A stretch of DNA of 64,000 nucleotides from CAWCWN01 sp963799245 (GTDB lineage: Bacteria > Chloroflexota > Ktedonobacteria > Ktedonobacterales > Ktedonobacteraceae): the NCBI GenBank assembly GCA_963799245.1, contig CAWCWN010000006.1, positions 310,001 to 374,000 on the forward strand, in the 5' to 3' direction. Every line of letters begins with the position of its first letter. Position 1 is the stretch's first letter. This document shows positions 51,488 to 60,685 of the stretch, one piece after another. The position numbers were made by a program, and so were the translations under genes. The notes under the pieces are model-generated. The model was not told the DNA's origin. It searched no databases and was given only the letters and a program-made list of their open reading frames with translations.

Positions 51488-52423
51488 TTACAGAGGTCCT
51501 GGCAGGGAGCTCCATCCTTTGAGGAGCAATACCTGGGCGACGGTGGCGGACGGCCCCCAATGGGCTGTTCGGGCGCGCACCTCTTTTTCGGGCGCAAGAG
51601 GCATGCCCAGGTAGGCGCGGCCAACGGCTTTCCTGACCCCCAGGTCCCCTGCCACGACACATGGTCGCCCAAGCGTTCTCGCCAGGAGCCACTCCGCCGT
51701 CCAGCGTCCAATACCACGCAGCGAGGTAAGGCGCTCAATCACCTCCTCGTCTGGCAGGGCCGCCAGAGCGGCAAGCGTGAGATCGCCGCGCGCGATCGCC
51801 TGCGCCACTCCAATAATGTATTCTGCCTTACGCGTGGTAAATTGCAGCGCGCGGATGTCTGCCGGAGCCGTCGCGGCAAGCCGCTGGGCATTCAGGCTGT
51901 AGACGACCTGGTCGTTAAGCGAGTGCCTATCGCCAAATGCTTCGGCTAGACGCCGCCGTGTTGTCGTGGCCCAGCGCAGGTTCACCTGCTGAGCACTGAT
52001 ACTGCGGATCAGCGCGGCGAGCAGGTCGAATTGCAGTACCGGGCGCAGGCCTGGATAGCTGCCCTCCAGCTGCGCAATCACCGGGTCCGCCTGTAACAGT
52101 GTTGCGTACGCAGGTGGTGACTGCACAAACATCGCGTGTATGGCCTGCTCAACCTGTGGCCGCCAGCAAGCATCTTCCAGCAAGACTCGCAGCACGGGCT
52201 CAGCCGGCGTGCCTTGCAGGGTGCAGGCGAAGGCGACATGTTTGGTGCCGACCGGCAGGGTGCGTATAAGTGTGGCTCCGTCCCAGCGGTCGAGCAGGTC
52301 GTCGCCATTACTCCTGAAGAACTCCAGCGATGCCGGGATAGCGAGCGGCCCCGGCAGGCGTGCCTCAAAGGACAGGGTAGGGGGACCTTGCAGCGGCCCC
52401 CGCCGTCCAAAGACTGAACTCAT
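51488..52423 (-). CDS. alkA: DNA-3-methyladenine glycosylase (AlkA-like)
   Basis: A 311-residue base-excision enzyme. The helix-hairpin-helix motif LTSLRGIGRWTAEWLLART leads to the catalytic aspartate in VVAGDLGVRKAVGRAYLG. The central DLLAALIRSISAQQVNLRWA is the HhH-GPD signature of the AlkA branch. An N-terminal beta-rich domain (about 1-100, SFEARLPGPLAIPASLEF) is present as in AlkA. Length is typical. It would remove alkylated bases. The start ATG at 52423 is the natural one; no regulator is adjacent. Confidence 0.9.
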   Translation of the reverse strand: MSSVFGRRGPLQGPPTLSFEARLPGPLAIPASLEFFRSNGDDLLDRWDGATLIRTLPVGTKHVAFACTLQGTPAEPVLRVLLEDACWRPQVEQAIHAMFVQSPPAYATLLQADPVIAQLEGSYPGLRPVLQFDLLAALIRSISAQQVNLRWATTTRRRLAEAFGDRHSLNDQVVYSLNAQRLAATAPADIRALQFTTRKAEYIIGVAQAIARGDLTLAALAALPDEEVIERLTSLRGIGRWTAEWLLARTLGRPCVVAGDLGVRKAVGRAYLGMPLAPEKEVRARTAHWGPSATVAQVLLLKGWSSLPGPL

Positions 52424-52554
52424 AACGATCCGAATTTGCTCATGTTTTCCTCCTTCTTACTGAGTAAGGATAGTTTCCAGGGGAACGAATTGTCAAGTGA
52501 CGGGGATGAACAAGCTATTTCCCGCGCGAAAGCAGGTGCCGACGGGGAAGCCGG

Positions 52555-53010
52555 TTATCTGAGCGGGACGATCTGGCTGCAGCGGATTGCCCGCGCAAGT
52601 AGAATGGGGGTTAAGGCATCGAAGCGCGGGCGCCTGCCGGCATTTTCGGCGTCGTTGCCGTTGACACGTTCGACGCGCAGCAGACCCGGATATTGTTCAC
52701 GATCTTTAGGCCTGCGAGCCATGCCCGCCACCAGGTCAGCCTGCTGCAGCCCAAAGCGGCGGATCTGCGAGGCAGAGACATACACGTCAAGTGGGCCGGG
52801 AAGATAGCGCTCCCTCCTCAGGAAGCCGAAGCCATCCTCGGCAATATCGAGTACACCCTCCGCGAAGAAGGTTTCCTGTTCGTTGGAATTGGGCTGAGCG
52901 GCGTGAGAGCTATGCGCCTGTTTTGCGTCTGCAACCGCCGCACTTGCCGGATTGAGCTCGAGCATGCGCACGTCTGCTGTTGTTGCCATTTCTGTTTTAG
53001 TCATGTTCAT
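52555..53010 (-). CDS. rho: Stand-alone Rho RNA-binding domain protein (truncated Rho)
   Basis: A 151-residue protein. After an alanine-rich, poorly conserved start it has EGVLDIAEDGFGFLRRERYL, PGPLDVYVSASQIRRFGL and LLRVERVNGNDAENAGRRPR with FDALTPI. This is the complete OB-fold (cold-shock-like) RNA-binding domain of transcription terminator Rho, ending exactly where Rho would enter the ATPase. The following residues do not match Rho and a stop comes soon, so either the gene is cut or it serves as a separate RNA-binder. No ATPase domain in this window. Confidence 0.8.
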   Translation of the reverse strand: MNMTKTEMATTADVRMLELNPASAAVADAKQAHSSHAAQPNSNEQETFFAEGVLDIAEDGFGFLRRERYLPGPLDVYVSASQIRRFGLQQADLVAGMARRPKDREQYPGLLRVERVNGNDAENAGRRPRFDALTPILLARAIRCSQIVPLR

Positions 53011-53479
53011 TCGTCAAGGGTATTCCTGGACTTGCGTTCGAGGAAGCACCCATGCCTTTCTACGTTGTGAAGTGTTTTGCTGATGAAAAAAGAGAATATC
53101 TGTCACTGAATGACAATGGATATGTGTTCTGGCAGAAATATTTTCAAAGCCTGCTAGCGGGTGAAAAAAGAAGCTGGATAACGAGGTCGAGGTGCTCTTC
53201 AGAGGGACCCTTTGTCTGGTCTCACATCACAGAACAAATGTGGCGGCCATCCTATTCCACGCGTCCTTGCCAACCTCGATAAGCGAGAAGGTGATCGGCG
53301 GTTAATGTCAAGGGAAATGGCTGTATCAAAGCCTGTCATTTCATGTCGGTGTCATAATGTTAACGAACAACGTCGAGCAAGCTTGTATGTTCTTACCGAG
53401 AACGTTCTCGGTAGAGCGTGATGTTGTGTAAGTGAAGTAAGCCAAAGATGTCTATTACCATAAAAAGGAGAAAAAGATC
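53011..53479. other. Intergenic region, only small uncertain frames
   Basis: About 470 bases. A 76-codon plus frame from 53052 starts plausibly (FYVVKCFADEKREYLSLNDN) but then becomes low-quality; I do not call it. ACCGAGAACGTTCTCGGT at 53395-53412 is a perfect 18-bp palindrome and a possible regulator site upstream of the DUF2795 gene. Confidence 0.5.
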
Positions 53480-53683
53480 ATGGCAAGCGTCAATCCAATA
53501 CAGATCGAGAAGTACCTCAAAGGGGTCGACTTCCCTGCGAAGAAGGCCGATCTGATCAAGCGGGCCGCACAAAATGGAGCTGATGGAAATGTCCGTTCTA
53601 TGCTGCAACAGCTGCCCGATCAACAGTTTTATACTTCAAACGATGTCAGCAAAGCGATCAGCGCGCTTGGCCGCGGACGCTAA
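53480..53683 (+). CDS. DUF2795 small protein, 67 aa
   Basis: Reads VNPIQIEKYLKGVDFPAKKA, DLIKRAAQNGADGNVRSMLQ and QLPDQQFYTSNDVSKAI, the full DUF2795 pattern. Such small helical proteins are widespread in soil bacteria; function unknown. AAAAAGGAGAAAAAGATC precedes the ATG. Single gene behind a perfect palindrome (53395-53412). Confidence 0.88.
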   Translation: MASVNPIQIEKYLKGVDFPAKKADLIKRAAQNGADGNVRSMLQQLPDQQFYTSNDVSKAISALGRGR

Positions 53684-54030
53684 GCTTGCATATTATAGCG
53701 CGCGCCTGACCCTTGTCACGAGACTGGCAAGGTATGGCGCGGCCGCAATGGGTGCCTGGCCTTTTCTCGCGAGCAGCAAAAAGCTCTTATGAGCCTGCCA
53801 GCGTCTTGAGGCCAGGCTTTCTCTTGCCTCCTGGGAGCTGGAGTAAATCCCACGCCTATCTGAGACCAGGCGCGCGCGCTAGACGTATCAATCAATAGAA
53901 AGAGTGATATTGAAAGAAATAAAAGCAGGGATGCTGGATTTCCGCAAGGAGCCCATTGGCGGGATGGAGGGAGTGATGTGTGGGTAGGGTAGGCTTATAG
54001 AGCGGGAACATTCATAGCAGGGGGTTTACT
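53684..54030. other. Intergenic region
   Basis: About 350 bases. GCCTGGCCT near 53756 and AGGCCAGGC near 53809 are inverted copies 45 bases apart. No gene recognised. Confidence 0.4.
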
Positions 54031-54276
54031 ATGCAGCGACCAGATACATCTCTCTATTTAGAGGCCGATCCCGGTGATGTGGGATCGCTGGTGTATAAGC
54101 TGACGGAATTTAGCCAGCAGTTGAGTGATATAGAGCGCGCCCTTCTGATGGAACGCATCAAGCGGGACCTGTACAGCTCGGAACTCAGTGGCGCTCCTCT
54201 GGCGGCCGACCCAGCCAGTTTCGCGGCCTGGATCAATACCATTCTCGCTAATGTAGCGCGCTGGTACCCAGGTTGA
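54031..54276 (+). CDS. Small hypothetical protein, 81 aa
   Basis: A short acidic-to-neutral helical protein (SLVYKLTEFSQQLSDIERAL, LMERIKRDLYSS, FAAWINTILANVARWYPG). AGGGGGTTTACT before the ATG is a weak site. No family recognised. It looks like a coding frame by composition. Confidence 0.5.
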   Translation: MQRPDTSLYLEADPGDVGSLVYKLTEFSQQLSDIERALLMERIKRDLYSSELSGAPLAADPASFAAWINTILANVARWYPG

Positions 54277-54357
54277 CATAACGGCATAAAAATTGCCACA
54301 GCGAGGCTCATAACACGTGCCAGTCACGCGTCGCTGGAACGAGTGGCTGACGTGCTT

Positions 54358-54530
54358 TCACGTCCGCAGGTAGCGCTTGACCTGCTGGACGACTTCACCT
54401 CCAGGTGCCGAGGCCAGCATGCATGCCGTTGTGCCTGCAAGCCAGGTGCGTAGATGATCAAACGGGCCGCGACTGGCTTGTATCTCTCTTAAAGTGACGT
54501 TTAATTTGCCCTGTCTATCTGGGTGGTCTT
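54358..54530 (-). pseudogene. 3' remnant of an unrecognised gene
   Basis: A frame without a start reads LREIQASRGPFDHLRTWLAG, TTACMLASAPGGEVVQQVKR and YLRT-stop at 54358. Composition is protein-like but the family is not recognised; a stop lies directly upstream (near 54533). Confidence 0.3.
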
Positions 54531-54687
54531 ATTGACATATCCCTAAGGAGGTCTTTATACTTTGCCTTACACATGTTTTCATGGACAATGTTTGTCGTGT
54601 TCGCGGCTCCTGCGGCGGCTTCGACTGTGCTCGGGCTGTGCCTGGCGTCCCAGACGCAAAACCTGGGAAAAATATACGTCGTAAAGG

Positions 54688-56559
54688 GTGAGATGGAAAT
54701 TGTTGAAAGCGGATACAGCAGCGCAGGCAAAGAATGGCGGCGGGGTATCTACGCCTGAGAAAAACAGGTGGGTGCCCAATCTTTTTAAGAAATATATAGA
54801 TCCATTTCAAGCGGCAGCTATTGGAATTATCGCTTTAGCTGTGCTGCTGCGCATAGTGCTGACGGCCCTGGGATGGCCGCCGACCAACAGTGATGAAGCA
54901 AATATGGGCCTCATGGGTATTCACATTGCGACGCAGCAGGATTTCCCATTCTTCCTGTATGGCAGGTACTACATGGGCGCGGTCGAGGCAAGCATCGCCG
55001 CGGGGCTCTATCATATCATCGGCACTTCACTTTTTGCGCTGCGGCTGGCCGATATCCTGTTGTTCGCCTTGGCCCTCATCAGCATGTATTTTCTGGCGGC
55101 TCTGCTCTACACAAAAAAATTGGCGCTGATCGTCCTGGGCCTGCTGAGCGTCGGGTCAGTCATGATGCTCTTTACGCAACTCATGGCGCATGGCGGGTAC
55201 CCCGAGATATTTGCTCTGGGCACGCTGGCGTTTGCTCTGGTCTCCTATCTCGCTCTCACCTCGCATCAATCTCATTCGCCGCGCGCGCAGTGGGGACGCA
55301 TGCTGGCCTACGCAGGCTGGGGTTTTGCGGTCGCGATTGGCTTCTGGGGCGACTACATCATGCTGTCGATAATCCTTACATCCGGCCTGGTGCTCCTGCT
55401 GTTCTGCTGGCGCGAGCTGCTGCGTGGTGCAATTGTAGCGCTGTTGCTGGGCCTGCTCATCGGAGCGATTCCCTTGATTATCTTTAACCTTACGGCTCCT
55501 CCCGGCCAGGCGACGCTGACCAAGATAGTAGCACTGCGCGGAATTTTTGCGCTGGAACAATCCCATAACCCAAATTACCCGCATGAACCACTCCTCTCTC
55601 AGCTCAGAGGGACTTTGCTTGTCAGCCTGCCGATGGCGACCGGCGCTCCTGCGATCTGCTTTGATGCAAACTGGGTGCTGCTGGGGCGCGGAGGAGGTAT
55701 ACAAGCATATGATTGCCTGCTCGTGCATGGACAATGGGGACTGGCTTTTTTTGAGCTGCTATGGAGCGCCGGTTTCATTCTTCTGCTGGCCCTCTCCGTC
55801 TTGCACGAACTCAGGCTGCTCTGGCAAATCCTGCGGCTCAGTGAGCAGGAGGGGTCATTTAAGCGACGGCAGGCGCTGGTGCGCCATAGTGTGCGGCTTA
55901 TCCTGCTGGGAAACGCCGTGCTCACCCTGGCGGAGTTTATTTTCAGCCCGGTGGCGGGCGTGTTCCCGTCCTACGCGCGCTATCTCGTCGCCCTGCTGAT
56001 CTCAATGCCTGCGCTCATTGCGCCCCTGTGGGGCCTGGCCTATGACAAAGACGAGCTACAGGAGATAGCCCCACAGGCACCTTCCGCGGGCGGTGTCCGG
56101 CGACCATTCGCGCGCGTCGGGCTCGGCTTACGGGTGGCTGGCTTGCTTTGTATTGCTGCCGTCTACCTGGCCGGCACGATCAGCATATTCTTTGAGCTTC
56201 CTATCGTGCAGGTTACGGATCTGAGACAACAAATGCTTATTCATGATCTCATTCGCATCAATGCGACCCACGTCTATACCGATTTCTGGTCATGCTATCG
56301 CCTCGCTTTTCTGAGCGATGAAAAACTCACCTGTGTCGTCATGAATGAGAAGATGCAAGCGGACAATAACGGCATAGCGGGCTACTATAGTGCCGTGACG
56401 TCTGATCCGCGCGCAGCCTACGTCTTCCCCGCCGGCTTTGGCCAGCTCAGCACCCTTGCGAAACAGGCGGCACTCAAACCCGGGCGCTACCGGCGCTTCG
56501 CCTTCGACGGCTACGTGATATACCAGCCGGTGGGTACTCTAACGGCCGGCGCGCCTTGA
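54688..56559 (+). CDS. Large membrane protein, GT-C glycosyltransferase-like
   Basis: A 623-residue protein with about 11 membrane helices. The first periplasmic loop carries PPTNSDEANMGLMGIHIATQ, the acidic pair expected at the active site of GT-C-type glycosyltransferases (ArnT/Pmt-like). A C-terminal soluble domain follows the last helix (RINATHVYTDFWSCYRLAFL, KQAALKPGRYRRFAFDGYVI). It would transfer a sugar from a lipid-linked donor at the outer face of the membrane; donor and acceptor unknown. The start is GTG at 54688 (AAAGG just upstream). Confidence 0.78.
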   Translation: MRWKLLKADTAAQAKNGGGVSTPEKNRWVPNLFKKYIDPFQAAAIGIIALAVLLRIVLTALGWPPTNSDEANMGLMGIHIATQQDFPFFLYGRYYMGAVEASIAAGLYHIIGTSLFALRLADILLFALALISMYFLAALLYTKKLALIVLGLLSVGSVMMLFTQLMAHGGYPEIFALGTLAFALVSYLALTSHQSHSPRAQWGRMLAYAGWGFAVAIGFWGDYIMLSIILTSGLVLLLFCWRELLRGAIVALLLGLLIGAIPLIIFNLTAPPGQATLTKIVALRGIFALEQSHNPNYPHEPLLSQLRGTLLVSLPMATGAPAICFDANWVLLGRGGGIQAYDCLLVHGQWGLAFFELLWSAGFILLLALSVLHELRLLWQILRLSEQEGSFKRRQALVRHSVRLILLGNAVLTLAEFIFSPVAGVFPSYARYLVALLISMPALIAPLWGLAYDKDELQEIAPQAPSAGGVRRPFARVGLGLRVAGLLCIAAVYLAGTISIFFELPIVQVTDLRQQMLIHDLIRINATHVYTDFWSCYRLAFLSDEKLTCVVMNEKMQADNNGIAGYYSAVTSDPRAAYVFPAGFGQLSTLAKQAALKPGRYRRFAFDGYVIYQPVGTLTAGAP

Positions 56560-56912
56560 AACGCCTGCTTCTGTTCTCTAGACTACTGTCAGGTCTCTGT
56601 TACAGAGATCGCAGAGTGTTTTGTGATCTTACGTAGACATAGTCGATTTCCCGCCTGATCTAGCGGATCACGAAACGTTCGATCAGGCATGGCGGGGCGA
56701 GTGCATAGGTTTGAGCAAGGTATTTCATATAGTCATTGAATATGCAATGGACGCTGTTATTATGGCAAGGCGGTCTATGGCGAGTATGATGAATGAATTG
56801 ACCGGGCACCCCAGCAGCAAAAAGAGATATGCAGGGGCAGATTTCTTTGGTATACTTCTCTCTTAGAAAGCTGCATTCACCCGCTTTCGATCGTTCAGGA
56901 GGGTCATTCAGC
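56560..56912. other. Intergenic region, nothing recognised
   Basis: About 350 bases. AGGTCTCTGTTACAGAGATC (56591-56610) is a near-perfect inverted repeat just downstream of the membrane-protein gene and might be a terminator stem. Confidence 0.4.
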
Positions 56913-57323
56913 ATGTCGGATGCTATCGAGGCGTTGTTTGCACTGTATTCACCGGATGTGCAGGCCATCAGCCGCATGTTACGTAGCAGCGCTCGGCAGG
57001 TCATGCCGACGGCGCATGAGTTTGTGTACCATGCGGCAGTCAATTATGCTGTGAGCGACTCGGCGTTTGATCGCATATGTTATATCGCGCCGCAAAAAAA
57101 TTATGTTACCCTCGGATTTTTCTTTGGGAGCCACCTCGCTGATCCTCACAACCTGCTGTTAGGAGAAGGCAAGAGGCTAAGACATGTAAAGGTAAGAAGT
57201 CTTGCGGAGGCGAGCAATCCCGCTCTTGGGCTCCTGATGAAAGCGGCGTGGGGAGACGCTCCGGATTTCGATCGCCAGGTTACACCACGAGGTTATGCGC
57301 TCGAAGAAGAAAGCTTGAGATAG
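56913..57323 (+). CDS. DUF1801-type protein
   Basis: A 136-residue protein: LFALYSPDVQAISRMLRSSA, RQVMPTAHEFVYHAAVNYAV and DRICYIAPQKNYVTLGFFFG, ending LGLLMKAAWGDAP. This matches DUF1801/YdhG-like proteins (a small alpha/beta domain, proposed ligand or metal handling, not established). The frame opens at 56829; the ATG at 56913 follows AGGAGGGTCATTCAGC. Single gene. Confidence 0.8.
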   Translation: MSDAIEALFALYSPDVQAISRMLRSSARQVMPTAHEFVYHAAVNYAVSDSAFDRICYIAPQKNYVTLGFFFGSHLADPHNLLLGEGKRLRHVKVRSLAEASNPALGLLMKAAWGDAPDFDRQVTPRGYALEEESLR

Positions 57324-57502
57324 GCATGAATGCCCTGGCGCAGGCTCGCGTCGGACTCATAGATTGATGTCAAACCTCTCATGATGGTGCTGCAGGAATG
57401 AAGAGGAATGATTGTAGCTTGCAACCTCTAAAAAGGCCTTGCGTATATATAGGGTAATATTTTACGCTTCATTGCATAAAGAAGGGATAGTTGGGAGTAG
57501 AC

Positions 57503-58645
57503 ATGCAGCAGAGCCAGGATGGCATCTCGGATGTCACGGAGATTACTCCGGCTGCCGAACGGGCGATCAACGTTGATTCGCGCGAACAACAGCCATGGCA
57601 GGCGCCGCGCAACGAAGATGAAGAGCATCCATATGCGCAGGGCTATACCGGTCTGGATCCATGGGATATGCAGCCCAGAGAGGACGAGAAGATCCAGCCC
57701 AGGCCAGCGGGCCAGCGTGGATATAGAGGCCTGTGGCTGCTTATTGTTGTGCTCTGTGCGCTTATCGCCGCGGGTATTGTTTATAGCCTCCTGATCAGCT
57801 GGCTGAGCCTGGTGCTCGTCGCGCTGCTGGTGTTCGCCGGGCTCTTTGCACTACTCAGGAACTGGCGCGTCGTGACCTACCACATGCCAGCTCAGACCTT
57901 TCAGGTGGCGGAACATCCCAGGCTGGTGATAAAAAACGTCGTCGGCACCGTCTCTATCCGTAGAGGAGAAGTGGGCGTTGTGACTGTGGCGGGCACGAAG
58001 CGAGCGAGCGGTATCGGCATAAGCCCTGAGAAAATGCAGGTGGGATACGACTTGCGCGGCAATACCCTCTCCGTCTCGTCGCATATTATCTGGAACCTGC
58101 TGCAGTTCGGCGTGAGGAAGATCGACCTCGAGATAAGCGTGCCCGCTGCCTGTGACATACGACTGGAAAATGGCGCTGGTAACGTTGCCCTGCAGGGGAT
58201 CTATGGAGAGATCAAGATGCGCACTGGCTGTGGGAGGATCGATGCCGGCGACCTGCAGGGCAGGATGTCATTGAAGACCGGCAGCGGCTCGGTCTCGCTG
58301 GCGGGTATCAACGGCCAGGTCACGCTGTTGACAGGGAGTGGGAGCATTGATGCCAGTTCGATGCTCCTGTCAGGGGCGTCACAATGGAAGACGGGGAGTG
58401 GCGCAATCACCTTTGAAGGCAAGCTCGATCCGCGCGGGAAACATGAATTCGTGACCGGGAGTGGCTCCGTCGATCTGACATTGCCGGCGCGGGCGGCATT
58501 TAGCCTGAAAGCGACGACCGGGTCCGGGAGCATATTGAACGAATTCGGCAGCTCTGAGGTGGGCAGCAAGCCGCGCGCGCAGCTGCGCATCAAGACCGGC
58601 AGCGGCGGCATTGCCCTGTACAGGCGCCCAGCCAACCACGCTTGA
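57503..58645 (+). CDS. DUF4097 adhesin-like protein with membrane anchor
   Basis: 380 residues. The N-terminal 75 residues are acidic and disordered (REDEKIQPRPAGQRGYRGL). Two membrane helices follow (LWLLIVVLCALIAAGIVYSL and WLSLVLVALLVFAGLFALLR). The rest (about 140-380) is a DUF4097 beta-helix with short repeating turns, such as RLENGAGNVALQGIYGEIKM, SLKTGSGSVSLAGINGQVT, LLTGSGSIDASS and WKTGSGAITFEG. The GSGS(V/I) turn recurs about seven times. Putative surface or envelope protein of unknown function. The ATG at 57503 is preferred (GGGAG upstream). Confidence 0.85.
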   Translation: MQQSQDGISDVTEITPAAERAINVDSREQQPWQAPRNEDEEHPYAQGYTGLDPWDMQPREDEKIQPRPAGQRGYRGLWLLIVVLCALIAAGIVYSLLISWLSLVLVALLVFAGLFALLRNWRVVTYHMPAQTFQVAEHPRLVIKNVVGTVSIRRGEVGVVTVAGTKRASGIGISPEKMQVGYDLRGNTLSVSSHIIWNLLQFGVRKIDLEISVPAACDIRLENGAGNVALQGIYGEIKMRTGCGRIDAGDLQGRMSLKTGSGSVSLAGINGQVTLLTGSGSIDASSMLLSGASQWKTGSGAITFEGKLDPRGKHEFVTGSGSVDLTLPARAAFSLKATTGSGSILNEFGSSEVGSKPRAQLRIKTGSGGIALYRRPANHA

Positions 58646-58826
58646 TGGCAGGCACGGGGAGATGAGTGGGGCTGTTTCACTGCGATAGAAGAAATGACAT
58701 CGAGTTGTCGCCTCGTGCAACCTGTTCCCGTTCTGAACGTAATGTACACAGGCTAGCACGCGGGGAAGTTATCGGGCGCAAGGAACCCGCGTAGATAGTA
58801 TTAAGGCTGAGTAAGGAGGCCATAGC

Positions 58827-59198
58827 ATGTCGCAGCAGGAGATGCAATTTGAACATACCCGTCATAGCGGGTCTGCTTCGTATGATAGCGGCTATGAGGC
58901 GCTGCCACCTTATAGCGATGACTTCGAGGCGGGCTCTTATCAGTCCAAGATAAGGGGCCAGGCAGCAGAGGACACAGACCCCGAAAGCGCTCACCTCACA
59001 ATGCACAGGCTGAACCTGCGCATAGGCATGGCGATCACATCATTAGCTCTCTGGATGATCTTTTTCTTCGGCGCCATCGCCATCATTCTCAATAACCCTA
59101 CGGTCATCGTAATCCAGGCACTTCTCTTCGTGGGACTGGGAGTCTTCACCCTGCTTGTCATCCTGGCCAACATTTTAATTAATCGCAAGCGGATATAA
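58827..59198 (+). CDS. Small membrane protein with acidic N-terminal tail
   Basis: A 123-residue protein. The first 60 residues are polar (SYDSGYEALPPYSDDFEAGS). Two hydrophobic segments follow, GMAITSLALWMIFFFGAIAI and VIQALLFVGLGVFTLLVILA, and a short basic end (NILINRKRI). TAAGGAGGCCATAGC precedes the ATG. No family recognised. It resembles the other tail-plus-two-helix proteins of the window. Confidence 0.7.
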   Translation: MSQQEMQFEHTRHSGSASYDSGYEALPPYSDDFEAGSYQSKIRGQAAEDTDPESAHLTMHRLNLRIGMAITSLALWMIFFFGAIAIILNNPTVIVIQALLFVGLGVFTLLVILANILINRKRI

Positions 59199-59333
59199 CT
59201 CGAAACCCCGGCCGCTCCTGTCTCCTTAGGGCGGCCGGGGAACGCAAAATCGCTTTTACCGCGCGGATTGCAATCGCGACAATACCTGGTAAAATATCCT
59301 CGAGCGGTTTCTTCATCTCCTATGCGCCGGAAC

Positions 59334-59429
59334 ATGCATGGCCCACAACTAGACGAGGAGGGCATAGAACAGCTCTCGCTGGGTCGCCTGGCCGAGCGTT
59401 TAGGCGTTCGCACGCCCTCCCTATGGTGA
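59334..59429 (+). pseudogene. TetR-type regulator, N-terminal remnant
   Basis: Reads LDEEGIEQLSLGRLAERLGV then RTPSLW and a stop, the first helices of a TetR-family DNA-binding domain, cut just before the recognition helix ends. No continuation in other frames nearby. Confidence 0.6.
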
Positions 59430-59457
59430 TAAAAATGGTCTGGTGAAGTTGAAATCA

Positions 59458-60000
59458 TCAGCGCTGGACCATTTGCTGCAATTTTAGAATTGTATTCCAA
59501 TTTCTCCCTGTTCCAGGAGTTTTCAGCTTTTTCTCAATAAGGGTATTGGTGAGTTTTGAGCGTCCGATGCCATTCGTATAATAGATATACAACTCCTGGC
59601 CGGTGAAGCAGAGCTCTTCAGGGCCCGCATACGCTTTCAGGAGATCTTCCTGTGCTGAGCTATCCGGGCGAGTCGCCAGAAACATAACGACCACCCACTT
59701 TGACTCTTTCGTTGGTTGGTTCTGAAATGGATTATTCACGATGATATCATGTAATTCGGCGCAAGTTCGCACAAAGACATGCGAGTGAAAGCCGAATTTT
59801 TTTGTAAAGCCTGCCTCAATTTGTCGTGGGAGTTGAGCAAGGTCTGCCTCATCACTTGTAAATACAACGTTCCCGCTCTGAATATAGGTGGCGACGTCCT
59901 GAAATCCCAGGGATTCATAGAGTTCTTTGAGTGCATTCATCCGTACCGCCAGGTTACCGCCCACATTGATGCCGCGAAAGAGTGATACAAACGTGGTCAT
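59458..60000 (-). CDS. DUF1697 protein
   Basis: A 180-residue protein: TTFVSLFRGINVGGNLAVRM, LKELYESLGFQDVATYIQSG and NVVFTSDEADLAQLPRQIEA, then YIYYTNGIGRSKLTNTLIEK with TGRNWNTILKLQQMV, the full DUF1697 pattern. A small widespread cytoplasmic family without a known activity. The ATG at 60000 has GGGGG seven bases upstream. Lower GC than the neighbours. Single gene. Confidence 0.92.
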   Translation of the reverse strand: MTTFVSLFRGINVGGNLAVRMNALKELYESLGFQDVATYIQSGNVVFTSDEADLAQLPRQIEAGFTKKFGFHSHVFVRTCAELHDIIVNNPFQNQPTKESKWVVVMFLATRPDSSAQEDLLKAYAGPEELCFTGQELYIYYTNGIGRSKLTNTLIEKKLKTPGTGRNWNTILKLQQMVQR

Positions 60001-60055
60001 TTTCATACCCCCTACAATCAATGGAAGATTTTCTCTGCATTGCCGCTGACGACCA

Positions 60056-60240
60056 TTATATCAGCCCTACCATGTAAAAGAAATCCGTTGCCGCTTCGCG
60101 TGCCGCGTTCCGCAGCGGCACCAGCAGTACCAGCAGCTCATCCAGCCCCTGTGCCAGCAGCCCGCTTAGCTGCCCCCTGAGCGAGTCCTCATTGCCGAAG
60201 ATAACCAGGGAGCTGGCGAGAGCATCGAGGCCTCTACCGT
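60056..60240 (-). pseudogene. LLM (luciferase-like) flavin/F420 oxidoreductase, C-terminal remnant
   Basis: Reads LASSLVIFGNEDSLRGQLSG, LLAQGLDELLVLLVPLRNAA with a stop at 60056, the end of luciferase-like monooxygenases. It is fused without a start to the IS607 remnant at about 60240. Confidence 0.5.
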
Positions 60241-60431
60241 GTCGAAGATCCACGGGCGTAGACCGCGACGAGCTGAGGCAAAGGCGCGCGCTTCTCTGCT
60301 TGATCGACCGGCTCCTCGATGATCACGGTGCCAGTGGGCAGCTGATAGCCAGGAATCTGGCCTCGTTTAAACAGCCGGTAGGCCGTATTGTAATGGATTC
60401 CCAGTTTTTTGGCGTAACTCGACAACTTCAT
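60234..60431 (-). pseudogene. IS607-type serine recombinase (tnpA), N-terminal remnant
   Basis: From the ATG at 60431: MKLSSYAKKLGIHYNTAYRL, FKRGQIPGYQLPTGTVIIEE and LPQLVAVYARGSSTR. This is the MerR-like HTH and the entry into the resolvase domain (normally Y-A-R-V-S-S). The catalytic rest is replaced by the LLM remnant. The valine of ARVSS is changed to glycine here. Confidence 0.82.
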
Positions 60432-60685
60432 AGATGCAGTATACGCGATAAGCGTTCAAAATGCAAGAGATGGTAACATCTTATAAGATTCAGTAACAAA
60501 AGATGAGAGCTTTTCGCAATACTTTAGTGTATGTGCTCATACAGCGAATTGTCAAAGTGCGATGAGCTGCAGGGGCGCGTGAATAGCATCTTTCGCCGTC
60601 GCCGCCACACTCAATACACACGTACGCCACGCGCGTCCCCTCGTCGAGGATAGCTCTTCTGCAAACAATGAGGGCTGTGTGTTAG
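60432..60685. other. Intergenic region, nothing recognised
   Basis: About 250 bases between the IS607 remnant and the murJ stop. No gene seen. Confidence 0.35.

Noticed and set aside
53052..53282. 76-codon plus frame starting FYVVKCFADEK
   Set aside because: Begins plausibly, but the second half has no protein character and no ribosome site is convincing; left uncalled.
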